In this document: positions 37,782 through 47,021 of the stretch, piece after piece | How positions within the stretch are numbered: position 1 is the first letter of the stretch | Layout of the letters: every line of letters starts with the position of its first letter | Source: Methylophilus sp. DW102 | GTDB lineage: Bacteria; Pseudomonadota; Gammaproteobacteria; Burkholderiales; Methylophilaceae | Assembly: GCF_037076555.1 (NCBI RefSeq) | Contig: NZ_AP029023.1 | Location: forward strand, 992,001-1,056,000 | Reading direction: 5' to 3' | Length of the DNA stretch: 64,000 nt | Program-made: the position numbers and the translations under genes | Notes under the pieces: model-generated | The model's input: the letters and a program-made list of their open reading frames with translations, nothing else | What the model was told of the DNA's origin: nothing | Databases searched by the model: none

Positions 37782-38732
37782 TCATTTCTTGACGGATGCC
37801 GTCTCGGTAATTTGTTGCAAAGCCTCGGCAAACGACATTTTTGGAATAATCTCGGCAGGCAAGGCGCTCTGTAGCGACAGATTATATAGCTTAACCCCTG
37901 TTTTTTCACTGGCCAGACGCGCCAGCTCAAAGCAGCCGCGAATATGCGGTTCGTAATAGCGCAGAAAATCTGGTGAAGGATTGTGCTGGTCGGCATAAAA
38001 ATGGGCTTTACCGGTGCCGCCCAAATCCATGCCCAGAATATAAATCGCCTCATAGCCCAGGGCAAACGCCAGTTGAACTGCCCAGGTGGCCACCGTTTTC
38101 CCGGCAAACACGCCTTGTTGTAAATTGTGGCTAAAGCCTATCGAGCGGCAGTAGGGCAATAAATCCGGGGCCAGCAGAATCTCAGGCGACTGCGTAAAAG
38201 CCTGCAAGTATTGCTCGGCACTGCCTCTGGCCACCCCATATTTGCGACTCACCGACTCAATCAGGTAGAGATTGCCTTGCTTCAGCAGTTCCGGCGCCCG
38301 CTCAGCAATAATACTCAGCCCTTCAAAGTTGAAGAAACAGCGCGCGCCCGAACGGACAGATTCGACGACACAATCCCACTGGCGCTCAAATACGCGGTGA
38401 TCCACAATCACGCAGTCGGTCGGATGGAGCTTGGCCGCGCTAAATTTCTTAATTGCGCAATTGAGGCTGATGGTCGGATACGCGGCGATTTGCTGCAGAT
38501 CAATCTCGGCCAGCGAAGGGCCGGAAGCGACGATCCAGCATGGTCCCCGTTGTTGTTGGCTCAGCGTATGCGCAAAAGGGATGGTGGCTATTGGCTGCTT
38601 TTTCCAGAGGACGGTGCAGCTGTGCTCCCCGCGCTGCAGGTCAAAGTCCGGGTGGCAGTTGTATTGATGCTTGAAGGCGTCACCCAATTGCCAGCGCCGG
38701 TAACCCATGCGCAATTTATCTACGAATCTCAT
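37782..38732 (-). CDS. DUF115 / sialyltransferase-fold protein (motility accessory factor-like)
   Basis: 316-residue protein with the motif CWIVASGPSLAEIDLQQI (GPSLAEID at 71-78), shared by DUF115 proteins and by GT42 sialyltransferases such as Cst-II (GPSLKEID). Later blocks include SLNCAIKKF, a DHRVFERQWD segment and YILGMDLGG. Beside a CMP-sugar synthetase gene, a role as transferase of a CMP-activated acidic sugar is attractive but inferred; automatic annotation may call it MptE-like pterin kinase. Start taken at ATG 38732, ten bases after the upstream stop; ATG 38783 would overlap the upstream gene by 41 bases. Confidence 0.68.
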   Translation of the reverse strand: MRFVDKLRMGYRRWQLGDAFKHQYNCHPDFDLQRGEHSCTVLWKKQPIATIPFAHTLSQQQRGPCWIVASGPSLAEIDLQQIAAYPTISLNCAIKKFSAAKLHPTDCVIVDHRVFERQWDCVVESVRSGARCFFNFEGLSIIAERAPELLKQGNLYLIESVSRKYGVARGSAEQYLQAFTQSPEILLAPDLLPYCRSIGFSHNLQQGVFAGKTVATWAVQLAFALGYEAIYILGMDLGGTGKAHFYADQHNPSPDFLRYYEPHIRGCFELARLASEKTGVKLYNLSLQSALPAEIIPKMSFAEALQQITETASVKK

Positions 38733-38742
38733 GCGTGCGTAA

Positions 38743-39873
38743 TCACTTCTGGTCCAGCCACTGCCTGAAGTTTGAAAACCCATGAATCAGGATGATGTAC
38801 AAGGCGATCATGCTCAGCGAGAAGTTTCTGAACTCATCCTTGGTGGTGAAGTTCAGGAACAGCAGCAGGTTAGGAATAAAAATCCCCAATGTATACCGTT
38901 TGAGCATGTCATCCATTTGTTGCCAGCCAGCGCGTATCCAGTAGGCCAGCCATGGAAACAGCAAGACGTGCTGCAGTGTGGGCGAGAACAATCCCAGTGT
39001 ATAAAAATCACTCAATTTGAAATAGTTGACCGGATTGAGCCAGAATTTTGCGTTATCAAGCAAGTGAAAATGCAGCGCAGAATCCGTGTTCCCGGTATAG
39101 GGTGCGATGATCCATTGCCGGATCAGGAAGCAGGCAATGAATTGCAGCGCAAAGTAAGCCACGCGCTTTTGCATGGGGTAGTCTTTGGCATGTAAAAAGA
39201 AAAATCCGAATGCGGCAACGAAGGCGGTTTCTTTGTTAAATGCCGTGAGCATGAGCAAGATGGACGCCAGAAACTTGCGGTCAGTCAGAAAGTAATAGGT
39301 GCTGACTGTGATACCAAGCAGTTCAAAGAAATCATAAAAATAGCCGCCACGCTTGAAAGTCAGCGGGTAGATCAGGCTAAACAGCACCACGGCGAGGATA
39401 GAGGCCGAGTAGTTGTCAGAAAAGTGCAGAAAAATCTTGCGCAGGTAAATCAGCGTCAGCAGAAAACTGAGCAAAGTCACGCCATACATCAGGTGGTAGT
39501 CCAGCGCCACGCGAGGCGTCCATTCCTCGGCAGGTACATCGTGAAAGAAATGGTTTTTCAGTTTGTCGGACGAGATGATGCGTTCAAACAGCTTTTCCTG
39601 TTTCTTTTCCGGAATCTGCTGCACCGCCAGGTCAGCCAGACGCGGGACCGTTGAGCGGTAAACATAGGGCTGGTAAGCCGTGCCATCAATCACCCCTATT
39701 AGCGACGCATAGCGGGAGTCGTCGCGGAAACCCCATTTAATGAAAAAGCTGTTGCAGACGTTAGCGGTACACGCGACCAGAATCACCCAAAGAATGCTCA
39801 AGCGCAGCAAATGTTTGAACGGTGGTTGCCAGAGGTTAAGAATGGGAAATTTTTGGGTCAGCGAATGAATCAT
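38743..39873 (-). CDS. Polytopic membrane protein, unknown function
   Basis: 376-residue integral membrane protein with about nine hydrophobic helices and a periplasmic-type loop (about 55-110, DDSRYASLIGVIDGTAYQPY read as DDSRY and QPYVYR). Organisation resembles EpsG/GT-C-like proteins of polysaccharide loci, but I recognise no decisive motif. It sits between a GT-C-like gene and the DUF115 gene in the same direction, so a role in surface glycan assembly is likely by context only. Confidence 0.65.
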   Translation of the reverse strand: MIHSLTQKFPILNLWQPPFKHLLRLSILWVILVACTANVCNSFFIKWGFRDDSRYASLIGVIDGTAYQPYVYRSTVPRLADLAVQQIPEKKQEKLFERIISSDKLKNHFFHDVPAEEWTPRVALDYHLMYGVTLLSFLLTLIYLRKIFLHFSDNYSASILAVVLFSLIYPLTFKRGGYFYDFFELLGITVSTYYFLTDRKFLASILLMLTAFNKETAFVAAFGFFFLHAKDYPMQKRVAYFALQFIACFLIRQWIIAPYTGNTDSALHFHLLDNAKFWLNPVNYFKLSDFYTLGLFSPTLQHVLLFPWLAYWIRAGWQQMDDMLKRYTLGIFIPNLLLFLNFTTKDEFRNFSLSMIALYIILIHGFSNFRQWLDQK

Positions 39874-39925
39874 GAGGAGGCCTGAACGAATAGTGAATTA
39901 TTTTTATGAATTTTAACGTATTGCA

Positions 39926-41461
39926 TCAGGGTGTCACGGCCTGTTTGCTAAAAATCATGACTTTAGATTTACCGCGCCAACCGTAAAAGGTTTTGACCAG
40001 TTTGAAATTGGCTTTTTGCAAGGTTTGCACAGCGAGCTGTTCATAAGCCACGTCCACCGCATCCTTGCTGATAGTGATCATATAGTAGTCATACTTCGAG
40101 ATCGCCTGCTGCTTCACCAGCTCGGGAAACAGTGTATGACCCAGTACTCTATCCTGATATGGTTGGTGGGCATAAAACCTCGCATTTTCGGTGTCATAAA
40201 ACACCGGTTGCTGTTGTGGATTTATGGTCTGGATGTAGTCCACCGCCTGCCGATCAAGATCAGTCGGATTTCTATCCCATAAGGAGTAGGCGAGCATGGC
40301 AACCAGCAAGCACGCAACCCCTCGGCTACTGAGCTTAGGCCAGCGGCTTTGCCATTCAGTCATGGCAAACGCGGCGAGGAAAATAAACACGATGCCACTG
40401 GCAATGACATAGCGGCTGGAGAGGACAAACACATTCAACAAGATCACCAGGCTGACGACAAAGCTGACGCTGAGTGTTGCCAGCGCCAGATGCCGGGCGG
40501 GTGCCGGTAAGCGCGACCACCAGCTCTGTTTGGGCCAGCAGATGGCAATTAATGCTGGCAGGCCGGCCGTTTTTAATGTTTTGCTGATGGCAATCAGGAT
40601 CAAGGTTACCCAGAGGCTGAACAGGCCGTATTCATCCAGATCTTCACCTAATACCTGCTGGTTGATAATGGCGGCTTTTTGTTGAATAAAATCGATGCGT
40701 TCCCCAAACAGGCGCGTGACCTGAGTGACGATTTCTTGCAATCTGCCTAATTGATCCAGTCGCAATACGCCAGCGAATAAGGCGATTCCTAACATCAATG
40801 CTGTGAGCAGGCTGAGGCTATTGGCGCGCAGCCAAAGCTTGATTCGCCCTGAGGCGCTTAAGCCGGTATAGGCAAGCGCGCAGAAGGGCAGGGCGAGCAA
40901 ATAAACCGCCGCTTCAATCCGGAATAAGGTGGCGATGACCATGGCGGCCTGAAACGCCAGCAGGTCCTGCCAGCGTTGCGTTTTAAGGCTGCGTAGCCAA
41001 TATACCAGGCCCCAGGTGTAGGCCGCCCAAAAGCCCTCGTCGCGCAGCAACATGCCTAATACACTGCCGACCATATATTGCGTGGAGAACAGCAGGCCAT
41101 GCCCCCAGTGCAGCGTGCGCAACTTGGCGCCCGCTTCTAGCAGCAATTGTTGAAAGCCTGCGACAAACAGCACAAAGCACACTATATTCAAGCCGATGGC
41201 CGCGCTGTGTATCTCCAGACCCGTACTGCGGTGTATCAGTGCGAGCAGGCTTGGGTAGAACGGCCACGAGAACAGGCGATACGCCTGATGCCATTGCCCG
41301 GCAGCCAGAAGTCTGGCCTGCTCAAAATACAACAGTGAGTCGTTGTTTACCCAGCCGTGCTGGTTATACATAATTTTGCTGACGATCAGAAAGGCGGCCA
41401 GCAAATACAGGGTTAACCACTGGGCTTGCGTGATTTTTTGCAGGTAAGAAAAGCGTTTCAT
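39926..41461 (-). CDS. GT-C type membrane glycosyltransferase-like protein
   Basis: 511-residue integral membrane protein with about 11 helices followed by a soluble C-terminal domain (about 415-511). The first external loop carries NDSLLYFEQARLLAAGQWHQAYRL followed by WPFYPSLLA, the acidic-residue loop plus aromatic motif common in GT-C enzymes that use polyprenyl-phosphate sugars (ArnT/PMT/family 39). The substrate is unknown. Its ATG overlaps the waaF stop by four bases (ATGA), making it part of the heptose operon. Confidence 0.7.
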   Translation of the reverse strand: MKRFSYLQKITQAQWLTLYLLAAFLIVSKIMYNQHGWVNNDSLLYFEQARLLAAGQWHQAYRLFSWPFYPSLLALIHRSTGLEIHSAAIGLNIVCFVLFVAGFQQLLLEAGAKLRTLHWGHGLLFSTQYMVGSVLGMLLRDEGFWAAYTWGLVYWLRSLKTQRWQDLLAFQAAMVIATLFRIEAAVYLLALPFCALAYTGLSASGRIKLWLRANSLSLLTALMLGIALFAGVLRLDQLGRLQEIVTQVTRLFGERIDFIQQKAAIINQQVLGEDLDEYGLFSLWVTLILIAISKTLKTAGLPALIAICWPKQSWWSRLPAPARHLALATLSVSFVVSLVILLNVFVLSSRYVIASGIVFIFLAAFAMTEWQSRWPKLSSRGVACLLVAMLAYSLWDRNPTDLDRQAVDYIQTINPQQQPVFYDTENARFYAHQPYQDRVLGHTLFPELVKQQAISKYDYYMITISKDAVDVAYEQLAVQTLQKANFKLVKTFYGWRGKSKVMIFSKQAVTP

Positions 41462-42489
41462 GACGCAAACTCCACGCGCGTGAGTGCGAGTGTGGGTAAG
41501 ACTTGTTCAGTGGACAATTGTCGCAAACAATTCAAATGACCGAGCGGACATACACGCTTGAAACACGGGCTACATGCCAGCCCCAGATATTGGATCACTG
41601 CATCCGGGTGCATCGGTGGCGTATGTTTCGGGTCAGAAGAGCCATAAATCGCTACCAATGGCTTATCCAGTGCGGCAGCCACATGCATCAGCCCTGAGTC
41701 GTTACTGACCACGCGTTGGCACAACGACATCAGGTCAATCGCATCCCCCAGGCTGGTTTTGCCCGCCAGGTCCAGGCATCGCTGCTGCGTGAGGTGTTGG
41801 ATGGAGGCCGTCACCAGGGCATCTTTATCGGAACCAAACAGCATCACTTGCCAGCCTGCATCTAGCGCATGATTGGCGACTTGCGCGTAATACTCGGCTG
41901 GCCAGCGTTTCGCTTCGCCATATTCGGCCCCTGGGCAGAGACCCAGCATCGGTTTGGAGGCATTGAGCTTGAAAGCATGCAGTAATCGGTCTGCATTGGC
42001 TGCATCCGCGACCAATGCAGGTTGTGGCAAGGCGCTAGGGAGCACAGTTTGCGGGCTTAAACCCAGCGTCACAAAGCGCTCGACGGTTTTTTTGAGACGG
42101 GTTTTATCCAGCGGGCGCATGTCATTGACCAAGCCGTAACGCATCTCTCCTTTAAAACCGGTCCGTAATGGAATGCCGGCAGCCCAGGGCAAAATGGCTG
42201 ATTTCAGACTGTTTGTGAGTAAGATGGCTTGTGTGTAACCCTGAACCCTCAGGCCACGGCCAAAGCGCCAGCGCGCGCCTAAAGATAATTGCCCGTGTTT
42301 GAAGGGCAGGGCGATGGCTTGGGTGATTTCAGGCATGCGCGCCAGCAATGGCAGTGTCCACAAAGGTGCAGCGACATCAATCTGGCAAGCGGGACGGTCC
42401 GACTTGAGTTGCTTGAACAAGCTTTGCGCGAGAACCATGTCGCCTACCCACGACGGGCCGATGACCAGAATCTTGTCAGCACTACTCAT
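41458..42489 (-). CDS. waaF: ADP-heptose:LPS heptosyltransferase II WaaF
   Basis: Adds the second L-glycero-D-manno-heptose to the LPS inner core. The 343-residue GT9 protein has KILVIGPSWVGDMVLAQSLFKQL at the N-terminus and VSNDSGLMHVAAALDKPLVAIYGSSDP plus PCFKRVCPLGHLNCL at the C-terminus; the last cysteine-rich block is characteristic of WaaF. Overlaps hldE (ATGA) upstream and the GT-C gene downstream. waaC (heptosyltransferase I) is not in the window. Confidence 0.93.
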   Translation of the reverse strand: MSSADKILVIGPSWVGDMVLAQSLFKQLKSDRPACQIDVAAPLWTLPLLARMPEITQAIALPFKHGQLSLGARWRFGRGLRVQGYTQAILLTNSLKSAILPWAAGIPLRTGFKGEMRYGLVNDMRPLDKTRLKKTVERFVTLGLSPQTVLPSALPQPALVADAANADRLLHAFKLNASKPMLGLCPGAEYGEAKRWPAEYYAQVANHALDAGWQVMLFGSDKDALVTASIQHLTQQRCLDLAGKTSLGDAIDLMSLCQRVVSNDSGLMHVAAALDKPLVAIYGSSDPKHTPPMHPDAVIQYLGLACSPCFKRVCPLGHLNCLRQLSTEQVLPTLALTRVEFAS

Positions 42490-43943
42490 GCATGCATTTT
42501 TTTAATCAGGTTGGTGGTACTTCGGCCTTCCACCAAGTCAATCAATGCAATTTCACCGCCCCAAGAGAGCACCTCTTTGCCGCCGACCACTTGGGCTGCG
42601 GTGTAGTCGCTGCCTTTGGCAATGACATCAGGTTGAACTGCCATGATCAGGTTCAAAGGCGTGTCTTCATCAAACAAAATGACCGCGTCCACAGACTCCA
42701 GGGCGGCCAGCACGCGCGCACGATCATTTTCATTCACCACGGGTCGGGTCGGGCCTTTGAGCGCAGATACTGAACGGTCGGTGTTGAGTCCCAGCACCAG
42801 TTTGTCGCCCCGCTTTTTGGCCGCTTCAAGGTAAGTGACATGGCCTGCATGCAATAAATCAAAGCAGCCATTGGTAAAAACGATTTTTTGGCCTTGCTGT
42901 TTCCAGCGGCTGACCTTTTGCTTGAGCTCTTCCAGTGCGCAGATTTTGTGCGCCTGTTCATTGCCTTGTGCCGTCATCAGCGCATCAAGTAATTCGGCCT
43001 TGGTAATTGGCACGGTGCCGACTTTGCCAACCACCACGCCAGCGGCAATATTGGCCAATGATAAGCTATCCAGTGCCGACAGCCCGTGCATCAGCCCGGC
43101 AGCCAGGGTGGCAATCACGGTATCCCCTGCGCCTGAGACATCAAATACCTGCTTGGCGGTGGCGTTAAGATGGTGGGTGCTGTCATCAATCAGCGTAATG
43201 CCTTCTTCGCCTCTGGTGACGGCTAGAAAATCCAGTTGCAAGCGTTGCTTGAGCGCCGTTGCTTTGGCGATTAGCGCCGGATCTTGCTGGCTGCTGTCGC
43301 AGGCTTCGGCGGTTTCTTTTTTATTCGGCGTGAGTGCAGTTGCGCCACGGTATTTGCTGTAATCACGGCCTTTAGGATCTACCAACACCGGTATCTGCCG
43401 CGTACGGCAACGCTGGATCACCTGCTGGCAGAGGGTTTCGGTGAGCAAGCCTTTGGCGTAGTCTGACAAAATCACCAGGGCAGGTTGCGCTGCCAGTGCA
43501 GTGTCAATATTGGCGAGGATTTCAGCTTGCTCGCTTTCATTCAAATTCTGAGTATCTTCCTGATCCAGACGGAGCATTTGCTGATGTCCGCCCAGAATAC
43601 GGGTTTTGGCAATGGTTGGACGATGCTGGCTGGTGAGCATGGCTTCGGTCGTAATCCCATGTGACTGCATGGCTTTGAGTAAGGTCTGGCCTTCACTATC
43701 ATTGCCCATCAAGCCAATCATCTTGGTTGAGATACCCAATAATGCCAGGTTGGCTGCCACATTGGCGGCACCGCCCACGCGCTGTTGTTCGGATTTGATC
43801 AGCACAACCGGGACCGGTGCTTCAGGTGAAATGCGGTTGACCTCGCCGAGCAGGTAGCGGTCCAGCATCACGTCCCCAATCACCAGGGCATGGGCACCCT
43901 GATCACCAAACTGCTGCACAACTTTACTGAATGCAGGATTCAT
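42486..43943 (-). CDS. hldE: Bifunctional heptose-7-phosphate kinase / heptose-1-phosphate adenylyltransferase HldE
   Basis: Two steps of ADP-heptose synthesis in one chain. The 485-residue product has an N-terminal ribokinase-like domain (about 1-325, with GGAANVAANLA, DPKGRDYSKYRG and the catalytic DVSGAGDTVIATLA) and a C-terminal nucleotidyltransferase domain (about 350-485, with FTNGCFDLLHAGHVTYLE, the HxGH site, and GLNTDRSVSALKGPTRP). Many betaproteobacteria split these into hldA and hldC; here they are fused as in enterics. Start chosen at ATG 43943, five bases after the gmhA stop with GGAG upstream, not the longer open frame inside gmhA. Confidence 0.94.
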   Translation of the reverse strand: MNPAFSKVVQQFGDQGAHALVIGDVMLDRYLLGEVNRISPEAPVPVVLIKSEQQRVGGAANVAANLALLGISTKMIGLMGNDSEGQTLLKAMQSHGITTEAMLTSQHRPTIAKTRILGGHQQMLRLDQEDTQNLNESEQAEILANIDTALAAQPALVILSDYAKGLLTETLCQQVIQRCRTRQIPVLVDPKGRDYSKYRGATALTPNKKETAEACDSSQQDPALIAKATALKQRLQLDFLAVTRGEEGITLIDDSTHHLNATAKQVFDVSGAGDTVIATLAAGLMHGLSALDSLSLANIAAGVVVGKVGTVPITKAELLDALMTAQGNEQAHKICALEELKQKVSRWKQQGQKIVFTNGCFDLLHAGHVTYLEAAKKRGDKLVLGLNTDRSVSALKGPTRPVVNENDRARVLAALESVDAVILFDEDTPLNLIMAVQPDVIAKGSDYTAAQVVGGKEVLSWGGEIALIDLVEGRSTTNLIKKMHA

Positions 43944-43948
43944 CAGAC

Positions 43949-44518
43949 TTAAGACTCCAGAATCTCGCACAAGCTGTGGCCGATAAAGATGTGCGCTTCC
44001 TGGATGCGTGCAGTCACGCTGGATGGCACCACAATATTGTGCTTGCACAGGGCATTTAACTTGCCGCCTGTGCCGCCAGTCATGCCTATGGTGGTGGCGC
44101 CGATTTCATTGGCGGTTTCAATGGCACGGACCACATTGGCGCTATTGCCACTGGTGGTGAGGCCGATCAGCACATCCTCGGGGCGACAGAGGGCTTCTAC
44201 CTGACGGGCAAAAATATAGTCATAGCCATAATCGTTGCCTACTGAGGTCAGGATGGAGGTGTCTGTTGTCAGTGCAATTGAGGGCAGACCTTTGCGCTCT
44301 TTTTTAAAGCGGCCGACAATCTCTGCTGCAATATGCTGGCTATCTGCCGCACTGCCGCCATTACCGCACAGCAGAATTTTGCCCCCGCGCGCAATACAGT
44401 CACGCAGCAAGTTGCCGACATCGCTGATGAGTGGAAATAAGGGCTCCAGCGCCTGAAACATCGCCATATGGGCGGCGTGTTCACCTTTGAGGTATTCAAT
44501 ATGGTTCATATCGCTCAC
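43949..44518 (-). CDS. gmhA: Sedoheptulose-7-phosphate isomerase GmhA
   Basis: First step of ADP-heptose synthesis, sedoheptulose-7-phosphate to D-glycero-D-manno-heptose-7-phosphate. The 189-residue SIS-domain protein has [23 protein letters not shown], the [19 protein letters not shown] segment (cited as NDYGYD), [13 protein letters not shown] and the zinc-site [14 protein letters not shown] 44518 or 44509 may start. The gmhB phosphatase of the pathway is not in the window. Confidence 0.95.
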   Translation of the reverse strand: MSDMNHIEYLKGEHAAHMAMFQALEPLFPLISDVGNLLRDCIARGGKILLCGNGGSAADSQHIAAEIVGRFKKERKGLPSIALTTDTSILTSVGNDYGYDYIFARQVEALCRPEDVLIGLTTSGNSANVVRAIETANEIGATTIGMTGGTGGKLNALCKHNIVVPSSVTARIQEAHIFIGHSLCEILES

Positions 44519-44544
44519 AATCTATCGCTCAATTGTTTGATGAC

Positions 44545-45534
44545 TTATGCGTAAGGGTCGTCTTGCATCAAATAGTTTTGCACATAGTCTTTGACGCCTT
44601 CCTCCAGCGAGGTAAACGGCTTTTTATATCCCGCATCGCGCAGCTTCTTCATCTCTGCTTGGGTAAAGTACTGATATTTGCCCTGCAGGTCTTGCGGCAT
44701 ATCAATATAAGTGATGTTGGGCTCTCGGCGCATACTGGTCATCACGTTGGTCGCCAGGTCTTTAAAGCTGCGTGCCTGACCGGTGCCTATGTTGTAAATC
44801 GCGCTAGCAACCGGTTTGTTTTTGAGGGCTGATTCCAGGAAAAAGCCCATCACATCCGCCACGTCTTTGACATAGACAAAGTCACGCAACTGCATGCCGT
44901 CCTCTATGCCTTCTTTGGTGCCTTTAAACAGGCGCATGGTCCCGGTCTCGCTAAACTGGTTAAACGTGTGATACGCCACGCTGGCCATGCGCTCTTTGTG
45001 ATATTCATTCGGCCCGTAGACGTTAAAAAACTTGAATCCAGCCCAGGCGGGCGGGGTAGGTTGCTTTTGTGCGACTTGCTGCAACACCCACTGGTCAAAA
45101 AAGTGCTTGGAGTAGCCATAGCCGTTTAATGGCCGCAAGTTCTCAATGCTGGTATCGTCATAGCCTTGTTCACCACCGCCATACGTGGCCGCAGAGCTGG
45201 CGTAGAAAAACGGCACCTCATACTCGGCACACCAGGACCACAAGTCTTGCGAATAATGCATGTTATCCGCCACCAGCTTGTTAAAGTCACGCTCGGTGGT
45301 TGCGCTGATCGCCCCCATATGAATCACTGCCGTGATCTCATCATTCTCTTCGAGAAACTCAAACAGCTGGTCTTTATCCAGGTATTCGGCATAGTGTCTG
45401 TGTACCAGGTTTTGCCACTGGTTTTCATGCGTGATACGGTCAACAATCACCAAGTCTTGCCGACCCAGTTTGTTGTTTAAATGCCAGGCCATGATAGAAC
45501 CAATCATGCCTGCACCACCGGTGATAATGATCAT
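44545..45534 (-). CDS. hldD: ADP-L-glycero-D-manno-heptose 6-epimerase HldD
   Basis: Last step of ADP-heptose synthesis. The 329-residue short-chain dehydrogenase-type epimerase begins MIIITGGAGMIGS (GGxGxxG NADP site), has DLVIVDR, an SSAATYG triad serine and the catalytic tyrosine in PLNGYGYSKHFFDQW (YxxxK), plus VYGPNEYHK. First gene of the hldD-gmhA-hldE-waaF-GT-C series on the minus strand; a TATAAT -10 lies about 30 bases upstream. Confidence 0.96.
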   Translation of the reverse strand: MIIITGGAGMIGSIMAWHLNNKLGRQDLVIVDRITHENQWQNLVHRHYAEYLDKDQLFEFLEENDEITAVIHMGAISATTERDFNKLVADNMHYSQDLWSWCAEYEVPFFYASSAATYGGGEQGYDDTSIENLRPLNGYGYSKHFFDQWVLQQVAQKQPTPPAWAGFKFFNVYGPNEYHKERMASVAYHTFNQFSETGTMRLFKGTKEGIEDGMQLRDFVYVKDVADVMGFFLESALKNKPVASAIYNIGTGQARSFKDLATNVMTSMRREPNITYIDMPQDLQGKYQYFTQAEMKKLRDAGYKKPFTSLEEGVKDYVQNYLMQDDPYA

Positions 45535-45562
45535 AGGGGAACGATAAAAACGTTAAAACGCG

Positions 45563-45568
45563 ATTATA
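45563..45568 (-). promoter_or_regulatory. Likely -10 box for hldD
   Basis: TATAAT on the minus strand inside the partial palindrome CGCGTTATAATCGCG, about 29 bases before the ATG; -35 is weak. Confidence 0.4.
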
Positions 45569-45761
45569 ACGCGTAATTGGGGAGGGCTGGCAGTGGAATA
45601 GGCGAGCGCTGCAAGCAAGACCAATGCGAATGAACGCTGAAATGAGTTTTTATGCTTGGTGCAAAATGCAGGAGATAGATTTGCTATCTTTGTGCACGGT
45701 TCTCAGGCAGATAAATGCTGATACTAATTTTTTGACTCAACATCACGGCGCTCTCTCCACC

Positions 45762-45800
45762 AACACTGGCTATCTAGATAGCGAAGCTTTGGCCAGTGTT
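45762..45800. repeat. Inverted repeat with palindromic core
   Basis: AACACTGGC (45762-45770) and GCCAGTGTT (45792-45800) are perfect inverted copies; between them CTATCTAGATAG (45770-45781) is itself a perfect palindrome. A T-rich stretch follows on the plus strand. Could be a terminator of an unannotated transcript or a protein-binding site. Confidence 0.5.
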
Positions 45801-45900
45801 TTCATCCTTTTGACGTGCAGCCAAGTTAGATGCTGGAAAATGACATGTCAGTCATGAGGGCTTTTAAATGTTTAAAAAATGTGATGTTCGAGCCGCAGCG

Positions 45901-47007
45901 TTATTTTTCAGCGCCCATTGCCAAAGCGTTTTGTTTACTCGCTTGTGCTTCAGCTGCTGCTTTTGCTGAGTCAAACTCATTACTCACCCAACCCTGCAAA
46001 TGCTCCAGCGCAATATCGCGCATCGCTTCAATCCAGACGGCTTCGCTATTGAGTGCAGGGATATAGTGATAATCCCCACCGCCCACTGACTGGAACAAGT
46101 GTTTACCTTCCATAGCAATTTCTTCCAGGGTTTCCAGGCAGTCGCTGCTAAAGCCGGGACAAACGACATCTATGCGTTTGATTTGTTGTTTACCCAAGGC
46201 GTCTAGCGTGTTGGCGAGGTAAGGTTGCAACCATTCCTGACGACCGAAACGGGACTGGAAGGCGATTTGATATTGGTCTTTGCTTAAGCCTAAGGCCTCT
46301 GCCAGCAAGCGTCCGGTTTTGTGGCACTCGCAATGGTAGGGGTCGCCTTTTATCAGGTGGAATTTGGGCACGCCATGAAAGCTCATCACGAGTTTTTCTG
46401 GCTGGCCGTGTTGTTGCCAGTAGGCTTTGATATGGCTGGCCAAGGCTTGAATGTACAGCGGATGATCGTGGTAGTGCTTGATGGTACGGATGGCAGGCAC
46501 ATTGCGCATTTTAAGTAGTACGCGCCACACGGCATCCAGCGCCGCCGCAGTGCTGCTGGCGGCGTATTGGGGGTAGAGCGGGAATACTAAAATGCGGTCG
46601 CAGCCTTGGGCTTTGAGCGAGTCAATGGCGCTTTTCATGCTGGGGTTGCCATAGGTCATGCCGAGTTCGACGGCAAACGGGCTGTTAATGTGTTTAGCCA
46701 GACTCTGTTGCAATAAGGTTTTCTGTTGCTGGGCATAAACCATGAGCGGTGAACCTTGGTCTGTCCACACGCTGGCATATTTTTCTGCCGATTTTTTCGG
46801 GCGAATCACCAGGATGATGCAATGCAGAATCCAGCACCAGATAAAGCGCGGGATTTCGACCACACGCCTGTCCATCAAAAACTGCTGCAGGTAAGGCCGC
46901 AAGGCTTTCGCCGTGGGGGCGTCAGGCGTGCCCAGGTTAGCTAACAGTATACCCACTTTTGGTTGACTGCCGTGGGTGTAAGCAGGTTCTGGCTGGTAGT
47001 AAGTCAT
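45901..47007 (-). CDS. hemH: Ferrochelatase
   Basis: Inserts Fe(II) into protoporphyrin IX to make haem. The 368-residue product shows GILLANLGTPDAPTAKALRPYL, the catalytic-histidine segment VMSFHGVPKFHLIKGDPYHCECHKT (FHGVP), and FQSRFGRQEWLQPY with VVCPGFSSDCLETLEE. The C-terminal tail (AAAEAQASKQNALAMGAEK read as AAAEAQAS) is Ala-rich and could be partly membrane-associated. Its upstream region has a direct repeat 30 bases apart. Confidence 0.95.
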   Translation of the reverse strand: MTYYQPEPAYTHGSQPKVGILLANLGTPDAPTAKALRPYLQQFLMDRRVVEIPRFIWCWILHCIILVIRPKKSAEKYASVWTDQGSPLMVYAQQQKTLLQQSLAKHINSPFAVELGMTYGNPSMKSAIDSLKAQGCDRILVFPLYPQYAASSTAAALDAVWRVLLKMRNVPAIRTIKHYHDHPLYIQALASHIKAYWQQHGQPEKLVMSFHGVPKFHLIKGDPYHCECHKTGRLLAEALGLSKDQYQIAFQSRFGRQEWLQPYLANTLDALGKQQIKRIDVVCPGFSSDCLETLEEIAMEGKHLFQSVGGGDYHYIPALNSEAVWIEAMRDIALEHLQGWVSNEFDSAKAAAEAQASKQNALAMGAEK

Positions 47008-47021
47008 GAACGCATTTTAAG

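Larger units (their letters stand above)
45535..45900. other. Intergenic region hemH-hldD
   Basis: 366 bases without a convincing gene. It carries the hldD -10 (45563-45568, minus), an inverted repeat at 45762-45800, and a perfect palindrome TGACATGTCA at 45841-45850 that, read on the minus strand, gives ATGAC-N6-GTCAT followed by TTTT, a possible weak hemH terminator. A 77-codon open frame at 45624-45857 (+) has no recognisable features. Confidence 0.5.

Noticed and set aside
45624..45857. A 77-codon plus-strand frame in the hemH-hldD gap
   Set aside because: No ribosome-binding site, no recognisable motif, and it spans the palindromic cluster; treated as non-coding.
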